DNA of 64,000 nucleotides from Roseovarius sp. A-2 (GTDB lineage: Bacteria > Pseudomonadota > Alphaproteobacteria > Rhodobacterales > Rhodobacteraceae). The DNA lies in contig NZ_BDIY01000024.1 in the NCBI RefSeq assembly GCF_002072155.1, positions 1 to 64,000 on the forward strand. Reading direction: 5' to 3'. Below the pieces are notes generated by a model. The model searched no databases and was not told the origin of the DNA. It saw only the letters and a program-made list of their open reading frames with translations. Each line of letters starts with the position of its first letter. Position 1 is the first letter of the stretch. A program made the position numbers and the translations under genes. This document shows, piece after piece, positions 1 to 9,433 of the stretch.

Positions 1-417
1 ACGCAACTTCATACCGCCACGCCCGCTCCGATGCTTTCAGCCTCTGGGCAGATTACACCGCGGAAATGGTGGCATGATCCTGCCTTTGCCAAGCTTCGCA
101 AGCTGATGCCAACAACTTGGCAATACCTGGAGATGTTCAACGACCGTGGCCGCTGTCTGGCCGGCGCGCGCATTACGGATGAGATCCAAAGCGGCAGTGT
201 ATTTCTGTGGACCGGAGCCTGGTACGATCCCGACTTTACCGCGCCGCAGGCCCGCGACCGCCACGGAAACCCTAATGTCCTGACGCATGATCTGCGTACA
301 TCCTCACTGACGCAAAGCCCGGCGGCGCATTCTGCGCTAGTGCAACTCCAGCGTTTCGACGGATCGCCTCCGCCGGTCAAGGCGCATGAACCACCGACTT
401 TCGAACCAGAACCGTAG
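1..417 (+). pseudogene. C-terminal remnant of a BisC/TorA-type molybdopterin oxidoreductase
   Basis: The last ~95 codons read FNDRGRCLAGARITD, then TGAWYDP, then RHGNPNVLT and an AHSALV-type tail. This is the conserved C-terminal (molybdopterin dinucleotide-binding) block of the biotin-sulfoxide / TMAO / DMSO reductase family. Upstream of about position 137 the good reading frame changes: frame 3 gives DANNLAIPGDV (105-137), which fits the family text just before FNDRG, whereas the frame that encodes FNDRG gives unrelated residues there. Frame 3 also carries a TGA at 75-77. The gene therefore has at least one frameshift and probably a nonsense codon. The 5' part lies outside the window, so how much of it survives cannot be judged. 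It ends just before the IclR gene and was probably never co-regulated with it. Family assignment is fairly sure; loss of function is inferred. Confidence 0.6.
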
Positions 418-450
418 CTGATATCAATGGGTAAAATGGACGGGGACAAG

Positions 451-1221
451 ATGAATTCACAGGCGCCGAGCGAACCGAAGGTTGATTCTACTCTGTCGAA
501 GGGGTTGACCATCCTTGAAAACCTTGCCGGATCGCTGCAGGGCAAGGGTGTTACGGAACTGTCAAAGGAATTGGGCCTGACCAAGTCCAACACGTTCCGG
601 CTTTTGCAAACATTGGTGACGCTGGGCTATGTCCAACACCTGCCCGACAAGACCTATGCCGCGACGCTGAAGACCTGGCGCGTCGGGCGGGCCTCGGTCG
701 AAAACCTGAACCTGCGGGACATGGCCGCGCCCGAACTGACGTTCCTGTCGCAAGAGACCGGCGAGGCGATTTATCTGGCAGTGCGGGAAAACTTGTCGGT
801 GGTCTATATCGACAAGATCGACAGCCAGAAACCGATCCGGTCGTGGAATGCAATTGGCGGCACTGCCCCGCTGCATTGTGTCGGGACCGGCAAAGCCATT
901 CTGGCCGCAGATTTCGACAAATTGCGCGATCAAATCAGCGGGGCGTTGACCCGCCATACCGACAAGACACTTACGGACGCCGCCGCGCTTGAAGCCGACA
1001 TCGTGACGACGCTTGCACGCGGCTATGCCTATGATACCGGCGAATTTCGCGAGAGAATCCTGAGTTTCGGCGCGGCGATCACGCTGCCAAGCGGCGAACC
1101 GATCGCCGCCCTGGGTATTTCCCTGCCCGATATAAACCTGCCTGAGGGCGGCGTGGAGAGATATGGCGGGCTTGTGTCGCACGCGGCCCGCTCCGTCTCG
1201 GCAAAGCTGGGCCGCGGCTAA
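451..1221 (+). CDS. IclR-family transcriptional regulator
   Basis: This is a DNA-binding regulator of about 256 residues. The N-terminal winged helix-turn-helix covers roughly residues 10-75 (SKGLTILENLAG, then ELSKELGLTKSNTFRLLQTL). The C-terminal IclR effector domain follows, with the family signatures PLHCVGTGKAILA (~residues 140-152) and a GEFRERILSFGAAI segment. Three in-frame ATGs exist (427, 436, 451). Position 451 is preferred because GGGGAC lies just upstream, while the first ATG has no ribosome-binding site. IclR members usually sense small organic acids or their precursors and control adjacent catabolic operons. The adjacent rightward operon (FAD oxidase, hydantoinase, SDR, acyl-CoA ligase) beyond the divergent rhodanese gene is the obvious target. 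The ligand cannot be read from sequence. Confidence 0.9.
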   Translation: MNSQAPSEPKVDSTLSKGLTILENLAGSLQGKGVTELSKELGLTKSNTFRLLQTLVTLGYVQHLPDKTYAATLKTWRVGRASVENLNLRDMAAPELTFLSQETGEAIYLAVRENLSVVYIDKIDSQKPIRSWNAIGGTAPLHCVGTGKAILAADFDKLRDQISGALTRHTDKTLTDAAALEADIVTTLARGYAYDTGEFRERILSFGAAITLPSGEPIAALGISLPDINLPEGGVERYGGLVSHAARSVSAKLGRG

Positions 1222-1226
1222 CTCGC

Positions 1227-1631
1227 TTACGGCTGTTTCTCAGGGAATTCGATCGGGCCGCCGTGTTTTTCCCAGGTGGAAAAGCCCTCTTTGAGGTGCG
1301 CAGCGTCAAACCCCATGTCCTGAAGCGTGGCGGTGGTGATCGCCGAACGCCAGCCCGAGGCACAGTGAAAGACGAACTTCTTATCCTCCTGGGCAAAGAT
1401 ATCTTTGAAGTAGGGGCTGTCAGGATCAACCCAGAACTCGATCATCCCGCGCGGCGCATGAAAGCTTCCGGGGATATAGCCGCTGCGCTGGCGTTCGCGC
1501 ACGTCGCGGATATCGACCACCACGACATTGGGATCTTCCAGCATAGCAATGAGGTCCGCGGATTCGATCTCTTCGATACGCGCGCGTGCGCTTTCCACCA
1601 TCTTGGCAGAGGAAATAGTGAGCGGTTTCAT
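1227..1631 (-). CDS. single-domain rhodanese-like protein
   Basis: The 134-residue cytoplasmic protein has one rhodanese domain. It shows VVVVDIRDVRERQRSGYIPG (~residues 37-56), the family substrate-loop approach, and an active-site loop CASGWRS (~residues 93-99) with the catalytic cysteine expected to carry a persulfide. Such proteins move sulfane sulfur to thiophilic acceptors. The start at 1631 is chosen over the longer upstream frame because AGGAG sits six bases before this ATG. It is convergent with the IclR gene (stops 5 bases apart) and divergent from the FAD-oxidase operon, so it shares that operon's control region. A role in sulfur chemistry of the adjacent pathway is only a guess. 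Confidence 0.85.
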   Translation of the reverse strand: MKPLTISSAKMVESARARIEEIESADLIAMLEDPNVVVVDIRDVRERQRSGYIPGSFHAPRGMIEFWVDPDSPYFKDIFAQEDKKFVFHCASGWRSAITTATLQDMGFDAAHLKEGFSTWEKHGGPIEFPEKQP

Positions 1632-1648
1632 GATTTCTCCTGTATTGG

Positions 1649-1674
1649 TATATAGAACAATCATTTCGTATATT
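1649..1674. promoter_or_regulatory. candidate operator in the divergent rhodanese / FAD-oxidase promoter region
   Basis: An AT-rich imperfect inverted repeat, TATAGAA (1651-1657) and TTCGTATA (1665-1672), sits in the 114-bp gap between the divergent rhodanese and FAD-oxidase genes. It resembles the spaced GAA/TTC palindromes bound by several IclR-type proteins, and an IclR gene lies next door. Assignment as an operator is inference from position and symmetry only. Confidence 0.3.
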
Positions 1675-1745
1675 GACACATAAGATTGAGTCGTGCAACC
1701 TTTGAGGCGAAGCTGTCGCGGCTATTCGTACTGGAGACACCACAC

Positions 1746-3020
1746 ATGACTGCATCCAAAGCCATTTCGTTATGGGACGCCTCGGCCCAGGAATCCGACT
1801 ACACTGCGCCGCTCGATTCGGAAGAGCAGGTTGACGTCGCCATTGTCGGGGCTGGGTTCACCGGCCTTTCGACGGCATTGCACTGTGCCGAGAAGGGCCT
1901 CTCGGCCCATGTCATCGAGGCAGAGCAGATTGGCTATGGCGGATCAGGCCGCAATGTCGGGTTGGTCAACGCAGCCCTCTGGTTGCCGCCGCAGAAAGTG
2001 AAAGAGTCGCTTGGCCCGACCTATGGACCACGATTCATCAAGAAATTCGGCAAAGGTCCGGAGTATGTCTTTTCGCTGATCGAAAAGCACCAGATCCGCT
2101 GTGAAGTGACGCGAACCGGTACGATTCACGCGGCCCACGGGCCAAGCGGTTACGCCGATCTTCAGGAACGCCATAACGAATGGCAGCGCCTGGGTGAGCC
2201 GGTGGACCTGCTCGGCCGCGACGAAGTCTCCGAGATGATCGGCACCAGGCATTTCCACGGTGGCTTGGTTGATCGCCGCTGCGGCACGATCAACCCGATG
2301 GGCTATTGCCGGGGGCTGGCGCGCGCGGCACTGGGCGCAGGGGCAAAGATCAGCACAGGCGTGCGGGCAACGCGGCTGCGCCGCGACGACGACTTATGGA
2401 GGGTGGAAACCGACAGCGGCACCCTGACGGCCAAGGCCGTGATCTTGGGAACGAACGCCTATACCGACGCGCTTTGGCCTGGCCTCAACCGCACCTTTAC
2501 GATGATTCACTACTTTCAGTTGGCCACGAAACCGCTCGGGCCAGAGGCGGATTACATCCTGCCGGGCAAGCAGGGGCTGTGGGACACCGGACAGATCATG
2601 TTCAACATCCGCCGCGACGCCTTTGATCGCTTGCTGATCGGCTCGATGGGCAAGGTAGTCGGCACCAAGGACAACGGGTTGTCACACCGCTGGGCAAAAA
2701 AGCAGATCGCGCGAATTTTCCCAAAGCTTGGCCCGGTCGAGTTCGACGAAGCCTGGACCGGCCAGATCGCGATGACGCCCGATCACCTGCCGCGCATCCA
2801 CCAGCTAGAGGCGAACCTCTTCACGCCGATTGGCTACAACGGTCGCGGTATCACCACCGGGACCATCTTTGGCGAGGCGATGGCGGGGCTCTTGACCGGC
2901 CTGGACCCTGCCGACCTGCCGCTGCCGATGACCGACCTTGCAACGGTTCCCTCGGCTCCCATAATGTCGCGGCTCTATCAATCCGCGTTTACCGCCAAAC
3001 AAATATTCAAGGCAATCTGA
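1746..3020 (+). CDS. FAD-dependent oxidoreductase, DAO family (gamma-glutamylputrescine oxidase-like)
   Basis: The protein of 424 residues begins with a classic dinucleotide-binding fold: VDVAIVGAGFTGLSTALHC (~residues 30-48) followed by an acidic strand end (VIEAE) and GGSGRNVG. The C-terminal FAD contact GYNGRGITTG is at about residues 362-371. These are marks of the DAO superfamily (PuuB, sarcosine oxidase and relatives), which oxidise C-N bonds of amines or amino acids and release imine/aldehyde, ammonia and usually H2O2. ATG 1746 is preferred over an in-frame ATG at 1686 because GGAGAC lies eight bases upstream. It is the first gene of a seven-gene rightward operon; the next gene starts four bases after its stop. 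The RidA gene at the operon's end fits an imine-releasing oxidase. The exact substrate is unknown. Confidence 0.85.
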   Translation: MTASKAISLWDASAQESDYTAPLDSEEQVDVAIVGAGFTGLSTALHCAEKGLSAHVIEAEQIGYGGSGRNVGLVNAALWLPPQKVKESLGPTYGPRFIKKFGKGPEYVFSLIEKHQIRCEVTRTGTIHAAHGPSGYADLQERHNEWQRLGEPVDLLGRDEVSEMIGTRHFHGGLVDRRCGTINPMGYCRGLARAALGAGAKISTGVRATRLRRDDDLWRVETDSGTLTAKAVILGTNAYTDALWPGLNRTFTMIHYFQLATKPLGPEADYILPGKQGLWDTGQIMFNIRRDAFDRLLIGSMGKVVGTKDNGLSHRWAKKQIARIFPKLGPVEFDEAWTGQIAMTPDHLPRIHQLEANLFTPIGYNGRGITTGTIFGEAMAGLLTGLDPADLPLPMTDLATVPSAPIMSRLYQSAFTAKQIFKAI

Positions 3021-3023
3021 CCC

Positions 3024-5111
3024 ATGAGCATTCCCACGAACCGAGTCGGCGTAGATATCGGGGGCACGTTTACTGACGTGGCCCTTGACCATGCGGGCGG
3101 TCTTGCCACCTGCAAGGTGCTGACCAATTACGCCCAGCCAGAGCAGGCCATCCTTGACGGCATCAGTATAGCCGCACAAAAGGCCGGTTTGGCGCTTTCG
3201 GAAATCGGCCAGGTGATCCACGGCACCACATTGGTGACCAACGCACTGATCGAACGGCGCGGGGCGAGGCTGGCCTTCATCACCACCGAGGGCTTTCGCG
3301 ATGTTATCGAGATGCGTTCGGAAAACCGGTTCGAACAATATGATCTGAACCTGACCCTGCCCAAACCTTTGGTCCCGCGCGAGCATCGTTTCACCTTGAA
3401 CGAGCGCATGGGTCCGAATGGCGAAGTGCTGCTGCCGCTGGATCAGGCGGAAGTCGACCGGATGGTACAGACCGTGCTGGCCGGGGATTTCGAGGCCGTC
3501 GCCATCGGTCTCATGCACTCCTATGCCAATGACGCGCACGAGAAACAAATGGCCGAGGCGCTGCGTGCCGCTGCACCCGATCTGTCGATCTCGATTTCGT
3601 CGGTGATTTCGCCGCAAATGCGCGAACTGCCGCGTTTCAATACGGTGATCGCAAACGCCTATGTCCAGCCGCAGGTGGCCGACTACCTTGGTCGTCTGGT
3701 GGATCGGCTGAGCGAGTCGGGCGTCGATGCGCCGGTGTTCATGCTGCATTCCGGCGGCGGTTTGATCTCGGTCGATGTGGCGGCGGAACAACCCGTCCGC
3801 CTGCTCGAATCCGGCCCTGCTGGCGGGGCGATCTTTGCCGCCGATTTTGCGCGCGGGCACAGGCTGGGCTCTGTGTTGTCCTTCGACATGGGCGGCACCA
3901 CGGCCAAGATCTGTTTGATCGAGGACGGCGAACCCAAGACTGCCAACACATTCGAGGTGGCGCGCACCTATCGGTTCAAGAAGGGTTCGGGCATGACAGT
4001 GTCTACCCCTGTGGTAGAAATGGTCGAGATCGGTGCGGGTGGTGGCTCGATCGCTTCGATTGACCAGTTGGGCCGCATTCAGGTTGGCCCACGCTCCGCC
4101 GGGTCAGAGCCTGGACCGGCGTGTTACGGCAAAGGCGGCGAAGAGCCGACGGTGACCGATGCCAACCTGCTTCTGGGGCGGCTTGATCCCGACAATTTTG
4201 CGGGCGGTGCCATTCCCCTGTCGACAGAGGCGTCGGAAGCCGCCGTCACCGCAAAACTGGCCTCGCACCTTGACATGAGCGCCTCCGATGCGGCCTTTGG
4301 CGTCACCGAGATGGTCGACGAAAACATGGCCAATGCGGCGCGTGTGCACACCGTCGAGAATGGCCGCGACATCGAGCATTTCACCATGGTCGGCTTTGGC
4401 GGCGGCGCGCCGCTGCATGCCTGCCGGCTGTGCGAAAAGCTGGGCATCAAGGAGTTGATCATCCCGCCGGGTGCCGGTGTCGGATCGGCCATCGGTTTTC
4501 TGAAAGCTCCGTTCAGCTACGAGGCGACGCGAGGCCTCTTCCAGCGGCTCGACGGGTTTGACGCGGCGTCGGTGAACGCCGCACTGGTCGAGCTTGAAGA
4601 GGAGGCGACAGCCTTTGTCAGCGCCGGTGCCGGGGACGCCGAAACAACAACTCGTTTGACCGCGTTCATGCGCTATTCCGGGCAAGGCTGGGAAATCCCC
4701 GTCGTGCTGCCTTACAAGACGTTCGCAGACGACGACCGCACCGGGTTATTGGCCGCCTTTGAGGCTGCATACCGCGCCCTGTTTGGCCGGGTGATCGAAG
4801 GCCTCGGCATCGAAATCACCAACTGGTCACTGGTCGTGGCGTCGGTTCTTCCCGACACTGCCCCGGTCATACGCCATGCCAGCGGCACGGCGGTCACACC
4901 GAACCGCAGCCGCCAATTCTTTGACGCCGCCCTGCGCAAATCGGTCGATGCGCAAGAGGTCGAGCGCAGCGCCATGACGCCGGGCCAGTCCGTGGACGGC
5001 CCTGCGGTCATCGTTGAAAATGAAACCACAACCATCGTTACATCGGCCTACCGGGCCGTCGGCCAGGGCGACGGAAGCCTGCGCCTGATCCGCAAGGGAG
5101 ACAGCCAATGA
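3024..5111 (+). CDS. hyuA: hydantoinase/oxoprolinase subunit A (HyuA family)
   Basis: The length (695 aa) is normal for the ATP-dependent subunit of N-methylhydantoinase / 5-oxoprolinase-type enzymes. The N-terminal ASKHA-type phosphate loop reads GVDIGGTFTDV (~residues 9-19). A second nucleotide-binding block, LSFDMGGTTAKICLIEDG, lies near residues 290-307. The conserved VGPRSAGSEPGPACYG is near residues 355-370. The enzyme couples ATP hydrolysis to opening a cyclic amide (hydantoin, oxoproline or similar). Subunit B overlaps by four bases (ATGA), so translation is coupled. The gene sits between an amine oxidase and an SDR in one operon, suggesting a multistep breakdown of a cyclic ureide or lactam. 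The substrate cannot be fixed from sequence. Confidence 0.92.
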   Translation: MSIPTNRVGVDIGGTFTDVALDHAGGLATCKVLTNYAQPEQAILDGISIAAQKAGLALSEIGQVIHGTTLVTNALIERRGARLAFITTEGFRDVIEMRSENRFEQYDLNLTLPKPLVPREHRFTLNERMGPNGEVLLPLDQAEVDRMVQTVLAGDFEAVAIGLMHSYANDAHEKQMAEALRAAAPDLSISISSVISPQMRELPRFNTVIANAYVQPQVADYLGRLVDRLSESGVDAPVFMLHSGGGLISVDVAAEQPVRLLESGPAGGAIFAADFARGHRLGSVLSFDMGGTTAKICLIEDGEPKTANTFEVARTYRFKKGSGMTVSTPVVEMVEIGAGGGSIASIDQLGRIQVGPRSAGSEPGPACYGKGGEEPTVTDANLLLGRLDPDNFAGGAIPLSTEASEAAVTAKLASHLDMSASDAAFGVTEMVDENMANAARVHTVENGRDIEHFTMVGFGGGAPLHACRLCEKLGIKELIIPPGAGVGSAIGFLKAPFSYEATRGLFQRLDGFDAASVNAALVELEEEATAFVSAGAGDAETTTRLTAFMRYSGQGWEIPVVLPYKTFADDDRTGLLAAFEAAYRALFGRVIEGLGIEITNWSLVVASVLPDTAPVIRHASGTAVTPNRSRQFFDAALRKSVDAQEVERSAMTPGQSVDGPAVIVENETTTIVTSAYRAVGQGDGSLRLIRKGDSQ

Positions 5112-6754
5112 CCCCGACAGCGATTGACTACCAGATCATGTGGAACCGCCTGATCGCGGTGGTGGAAGAACAGGCAACGACGCTAATCCGCACCGCGTTC
5201 TCCACTTCGGTGCGCGAGGCGGGTGATCTGTCTGCTGGGCTTTTCGACCGGCAGGGGCGGATGATGGCACAGGCCGTTACCGGCACGCCCGGCCATGTGA
5301 ACGCGATGGCCGAAAGTGTGACGCATTTCGTACGCGAAATCGGTGCGCAGAACATCTTTGAGGGCGATGTTTTCATCACCAATGATCCTTGGATGGGCAC
5401 CGGCCACCTGCACGACATCACCGTCGTCTCGCCGACGTTCCGCGATGGTCGGCACATTGGCTTTTTTGCCAGCACGGCGCATGTGGTCGATATCGGCGGG
5501 CGCGGCTTTGGCCCCGATGCCAACGAGGTCTTTGAAGAGGGCCTGCTGATCCCGATCATGAAGTTCGCCGAGCGCGGTGAAGTTGCCCGCGACCTGATCC
5601 GTCTTGTGCGCGCCAATGTGCGCGAGCCCGATCAGGTGGTCGGCGACATGTATTCGCTGGCCGCCTGCAACGAGGCCGGCGACCGGCGCTTGCAGGTCAT
5701 GATGGGCGAGTTCGGGATTACCGACCTTGACGGCCTGGCGGATTTCATCATCGAGACCAGCCGCAAGGCGACACATGAGGCCATCGCAAAGGTTCCCGAC
5801 GGCACCTTCCGCCACACCATGCAAGTGGATGGCTATGACGATCCGGTCACGATGATGGTGAGGCTCGATGTGGCTGGCGACAAGATCAAGGCAGATTTCG
5901 ATGGCACATCGGGCATGAGCCGCTTTGGTGTCAACTGCCCCGAGGTCTACACTCGCGCCTACGCCTGCTACGGTCTGAAATGCGCGATCGCCCCGCAGGT
6001 GCCGAACAATACCGGGTCTCTGGAACCGTTCGAGATCACTGCGCCCGAGGGCTGTATTCTCGCGGCCAAACGCCCCGCGCCGGTCTCGGTGCGCCACGTT
6101 CTGGGCCACCTTGTGCCGGATGTCGTGCTGGGTGCTCTGCATCAGGCGCTGCCAAATACCGTTCCGGCGGAGGGCGCAAGTGCGCTGTGGAATATTCAGA
6201 TTTCCGCCCGCGCCAGCGACCCCGACAGCGGCTTGCCGAACCGCGAGGTGCTGATGTTCAACTCGGGTGGCACCGGCGCGCGGCCTAAATTTGACGGTTT
6301 GTCGGCGACGGCGTTCCCCTCGGGCGTCTCGACCATGAGCGTCGAAGCCACCGAACATGTCGGCCCGATCACCGTCTGGCGCAAGGATTTGCGGAGCGGC
6401 TCGGGCGGGGCCGGCGCCTTGCGCGGCGGTCTGGGCCAGACCATCGAAATCGAACCGCGCGACGGTTATGATTTCTACTTCAACGCCATGTTCGACCGGG
6501 TCGAAAACCCCGCACGGGGTCGCGACGGAGGCGCTGCGGGTGCAGCGGGTCGTGTGGAACTGGCCGACGGGACCAAGCTGCGTAGCAAGGGTCGCCAACT
6601 GGTCAGGAACGGCCAACGCCTGAAACTAAGCTTGCCCGGTGGTGGTGGCTATGGCGCACCCGGCGACCGTGACCGCGCCCAGCTCGAGAATGACATACGT
6701 GCCGGGCTGATCACGCCCGACCAAGCGAAACAAGATTACGGATTCGGGGAATAA
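5108..6754 (+). CDS. hyuB: hydantoinase/oxoprolinase subunit B (HyuB family)
   Basis: This 548-residue partner of HyuA has the typical family blocks: AGDLSAGLFDRQGRMMAQA (~residues 38-57), FITNDPWMGTGHLHDI (~94-109, with the presumed metal-binding His/Asp), DFDGTS (~261-266), and a glycine-rich tail LSLPGGGGYGAP (~514-525). The protein is full length and shows no lesion. Its ATG overlaps the HyuA stop. An SDR gene follows after four bases. HyuA and HyuB form the heteromeric cytoplasmic enzyme. The C-terminal glycine-rich segment is a normal feature of the family and not a repeat expansion. Confidence 0.92.
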   Translation: MTPTAIDYQIMWNRLIAVVEEQATTLIRTAFSTSVREAGDLSAGLFDRQGRMMAQAVTGTPGHVNAMAESVTHFVREIGAQNIFEGDVFITNDPWMGTGHLHDITVVSPTFRDGRHIGFFASTAHVVDIGGRGFGPDANEVFEEGLLIPIMKFAERGEVARDLIRLVRANVREPDQVVGDMYSLAACNEAGDRRLQVMMGEFGITDLDGLADFIIETSRKATHEAIAKVPDGTFRHTMQVDGYDDPVTMMVRLDVAGDKIKADFDGTSGMSRFGVNCPEVYTRAYACYGLKCAIAPQVPNNTGSLEPFEITAPEGCILAAKRPAPVSVRHVLGHLVPDVVLGALHQALPNTVPAEGASALWNIQISARASDPDSGLPNREVLMFNSGGTGARPKFDGLSATAFPSGVSTMSVEATEHVGPITVWRKDLRSGSGGAGALRGGLGQTIEIEPRDGYDFYFNAMFDRVENPARGRDGGAAGAAGRVELADGTKLRSKGRQLVRNGQRLKLSLPGGGGYGAPGDRDRAQLENDIRAGLITPDQAKQDYGFGE

Positions 6755-6758
6755 TACC

Positions 6759-7508
6759 ATGACACAAAAACCACTCGCGCTGATCACCGGTGCGGCCCAG
6801 GGCATCGGATATGCCTGCGCCGAGGCGCTGTCTGAGGATGGCTATGACGTGATCCTGTCCGACATCAACGCTGAAGGTCTGGCCGCCGCCGGAAAGACGC
6901 TCGGCGCCAAAGCCGCGATTGCCTGCGACATGGGCAACGTTGCCCAGATCGAGGCGATGTTCGCGCAGATTGCGGCCGATCATGGCCCACTTCATGCTCT
7001 GGTCAACAATGCAGGCGTTGCCATGCCCGGTGACTTTCTCAGCTACGAGCTGGAAACCTTCGAGCGAGTGATCGACATCAACCTGCGCGGTGTCTTTGTG
7101 GCCACGCAACTGGCCGCCCGCGTGATGGTCGAACACAAGATCGCCGGCGCGATTGTCAACATGTCCTCGATCAATGCGCAGGTCGCGATCCCCGCGATCC
7201 CGGCCTATTGCGCCTCCAAGGGCGGTGTGATGCAGCTGACCAAGGTGGCGTCACTGGCATTGGCCAAGAACAACATCCGCGTCAACGCGGTTGGCCCCGG
7301 TTCCATCGACACTGAAATGATGGCGGGTGTGAACGCCAACCCCGAGGCGTTCAAAGCCGCGATGTCCCGCACGCCCTTGGGCCGCGCTGGCGAGGCGCGG
7401 GAGATTGGTGACGTGGTCGCGTTCCTGTGCTCGAAAAAGGCCAGCTATATCACCGGCGAGACCATCTATGTCGACGGAGGCCGTCTGGGCCTCAATTATA
7501 CCTGCTGA
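6759..7508 (+). CDS. short-chain dehydrogenase/reductase (SDR)
   Basis: This is a classical SDR of 249 residues. The cofactor motif TGAAQGIG is at residues 9-16, NNAG is near residue 87, the catalytic serine lies in MSSINAQ (~143), and the YCASK catalytic Tyr-Lys pair is near 156-160. The C-terminal YITGETIYVDGG block is also present. Acidic Asp in the ILSDINAEG segment after strand 2 suggests NAD rather than NADP preference. It probably oxidises or reduces a hydroxyl/keto intermediate in the pathway made by its operon neighbours, the hydantoinase subunits and the acyl-CoA ligase. Substrate unknown. Family call is very secure. Confidence 0.9.
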   Translation: MTQKPLALITGAAQGIGYACAEALSEDGYDVILSDINAEGLAAAGKTLGAKAAIACDMGNVAQIEAMFAQIAADHGPLHALVNNAGVAMPGDFLSYELETFERVIDINLRGVFVATQLAARVMVEHKIAGAIVNMSSINAQVAIPAIPAYCASKGGVMQLTKVASLALAKNNIRVNAVGPGSIDTEMMAGVNANPEAFKAAMSRTPLGRAGEAREIGDVVAFLCSKKASYITGETIYVDGGRLGLNYTC

Positions 7509-7519
7509 GAGTACCAAAC

Positions 7520-9433
7520 ATGTCCCGATACGCCGAAACTTACGCATCATGGCGGGCCGACCCGGTGGGGTTCTGGCAACAGGCCGCAGAACAGATCGAC
7601 TGGTTCACGCCCGCCAAATCTGTCTTTAACCCCGCCAGTGGCGTCTATGGCCGTTGGTTTGACGGGGCGACTTGCAACACGTGTTACAACTGTGTCGACC
7701 GGCATGTCGTGGCGGGGAATGGCGATCGTTTGGCCGTTGTTTATGACAGCCCGGTTACCGGGCAGGTAGCGCGCTACACATTCGGCGAGCTTCAGGATCA
7801 GGTCAGCGCGTTGGCATCCGTTCTGCGCGGTCTGGGTGTGACCAAAGGAGACCGCGTGGTGATCTACATGCCAATGGTACCGGAGGCGATCTTTGCCATG
7901 TTGGCCTGCGCCCGGCTTGGCGCGATCCACTCGGTCGTTTTCGGCGGGTTCGCCCCGCAGGAACTGGCGACACGGATCGACGATGCAGCGCCCAAGGTGG
8001 TGATTTCAGCGTCCTGCGGGATCGAGCCGGGGCGGGTGATTGCCTACAAACCGCTGCTGGACGAGGCCATAGACCTGTCGGAAAACAAACCCGATCATTG
8101 CGTGATACTGCAACGCGATACGCAACTCTGCGATCTGACACCAGTGCGCGACGTGGATTATGCAGAGGCGGTCGAGACCGCTCTGGCAAGAGGAGAAGGC
8201 ACCGAATGCGTGCCCGTCGATGCGACCGATCCACTTTATATCCTCTACACTTCGGGCACCACCGGCCAACCCAAGGGCGTCGTGCGCGACAACGGCGGGC
8301 ATATGGTGGCGTTGAAATGGACGATGGAGCATCACTACGATATCAAACCCGGAGAAGTCTTTTGGGCCGCCTCGGATGTGGGCTGGGTCGTCGGTCATTC
8401 ATGGATCTGCTACGGTCCTCTGCTGCACGGCGCGGCAACGGTTGTCTTTGAGGGCAAGCCGGTCGGCACGCCCGATGCAGGAACGTTCTGGCGCGTTATT
8501 CAGGATCACGGGGTCGCGGCGCTGTTCGCCGCGCCGACGGCGCTTCGCGCGATCAAGAAAGAGGATCCCAAGGGTACGCTGATTGGCGAATACGACTTCA
8601 GCAAGTTCCGCACACTGTTTCTGGCCGGCGAACGCTCAGACCCGGCGACCATCGAATGGGCGCAGGAAAAACTGGACCGTCCGGTGATTGATCACTGGTG
8701 GCAAACCGAAACCGGTTGGGCAATGTCCGGCAATCCTGTGGGGCTGGGGGCGTTCCCGGTCAAGTTAGGCTCTACCGGCAAGCCGATGCCGGGCTATGAC
8801 ATTCGTGTGCTGGATGACGCGGGCAATGCAGTCGCGCCCGGCACACTTGGCAATATCGTCTGCAAGCTGCCATTGCCACCTGCGGGCTTTCCGACTTTGT
8901 GGAATGCCCCGGATCGGTTCATTTCGTCCTATATGGCCGAATACCCGGGTTATTACGCGACATCCGACGCGGGTATCATCGACGAAGACGGCTATGTCTT
9001 CATCATGGCGCGCACTGATGACATCATCAATGTCGCCGGGCACCGCCTGTCGACCGGGGCAATGGAAGAGGTGATCGGGAGTCACCCGGACATTGCCGAA
9101 TGTGCTGTCGTGGGCAAGGCGGACGCGCTCAAAGGGCAGATGCCGCTGGGGCTGTTCGTGACCAACAACGGGGCCAATCGCGATGAGAGCGAGTTGGAAC
9201 GTGAGCTGGTGCAACTGATCCGCGCCAAGATCGGCGCCGTTGCCGCGTTCAAACATGCAATCGAGGTCAAGCGTCTGCCCAAGACCCGCTCCGGCAAGGT
9301 GCTTCGGGGCACGGTACAGAAGATCGCCGATGGTGAGAGCTTCAAAATGCCGGCCGCAATCGACGATCCGGCCATTCTCGACGAAATTTCCGCTGCGCTC
9401 AAGGCGCACAATATGATCGGAGAGCCCGTATGA
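7520..9433 (+). CDS. prpE: propionyl-CoA synthetase-like acyl-CoA ligase (PrpE/Acs family)
   Basis: This 637-residue enzyme has the acetyl/propionyl-CoA synthetase architecture. It shows the ACAS N-terminal block (~residues 1-60, [19 protein letters not shown] nearby), the AMP-binding P-loop [11 protein letters not shown] (~243-253), the WWQTETGW motif (~393-400), and the acetylatable-lysine region [11 protein letters not shown] (~587-597). It activates a short-chain carboxylate to the CoA thioester using ATP. The start at 7520 is chosen because the longer upstream frame would run through the SDR C-terminus. In this operon it would capture the carboxylate end product (propionate-like) of the hydantoinase/SDR steps. 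PrpE versus AcsA specificity cannot be decided by motif alone; the N-terminus looks more PrpE-like. Confidence 0.85.
   Translation: MSRYAETYASWRADPVGFWQQAAEQIDWFTPAKSVFNPASGVYGRWFDGATCNTCYNCVDRHVVAGNGDRLAVVYDSPVTGQVARYTFGELQDQVSALASVLRGLGVTKGDRVVIYMPMVPEAIFAMLACARLGAIHSVVFGGFAPQELATRIDDAAPKVVISASCGIEPGRVIAYKPLLDEAIDLSENKPDHCVILQRDTQLCDLTPVRDVDYAEAVETALARGEGTECVPVDATDPLYILYTSGTTGQPKGVVRDNGGHMVALKWTMEHHYDIKPGEVFWAASDVGWVVGHSWICYGPLLHGAATVVFEGKPVGTPDAGTFWRVIQDHGVAALFAAPTALRAIKKEDPKGTLIGEYDFSKFRTLFLAGERSDPATIEWAQEKLDRPVIDHWWQTETGWAMSGNPVGLGAFPVKLGSTGKPMPGYDIRVLDDAGNAVAPGTLGNIVCKLPLPPAGFPTLWNAPDRFISSYMAEYPGYYATSDAGIIDEDGYVFIMARTDDIINVAGHRLSTGAMEEVIGSHPDIAECAVVGKADALKGQMPLGLFVTNNGANRDESELERELVQLIRAKIGAVAAFKHAIEVKRLPKTRSGKVLRGTVQKIADGESFKMPAAIDDPAILDEISAALKAHNMIGEPV

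Noticed and set aside
9..593. Minus-strand open frames at the left edge
   Set aside because: They overlap the IclR gene and the molybdoenzyme remnant in antisense and contain no recognisable motif.
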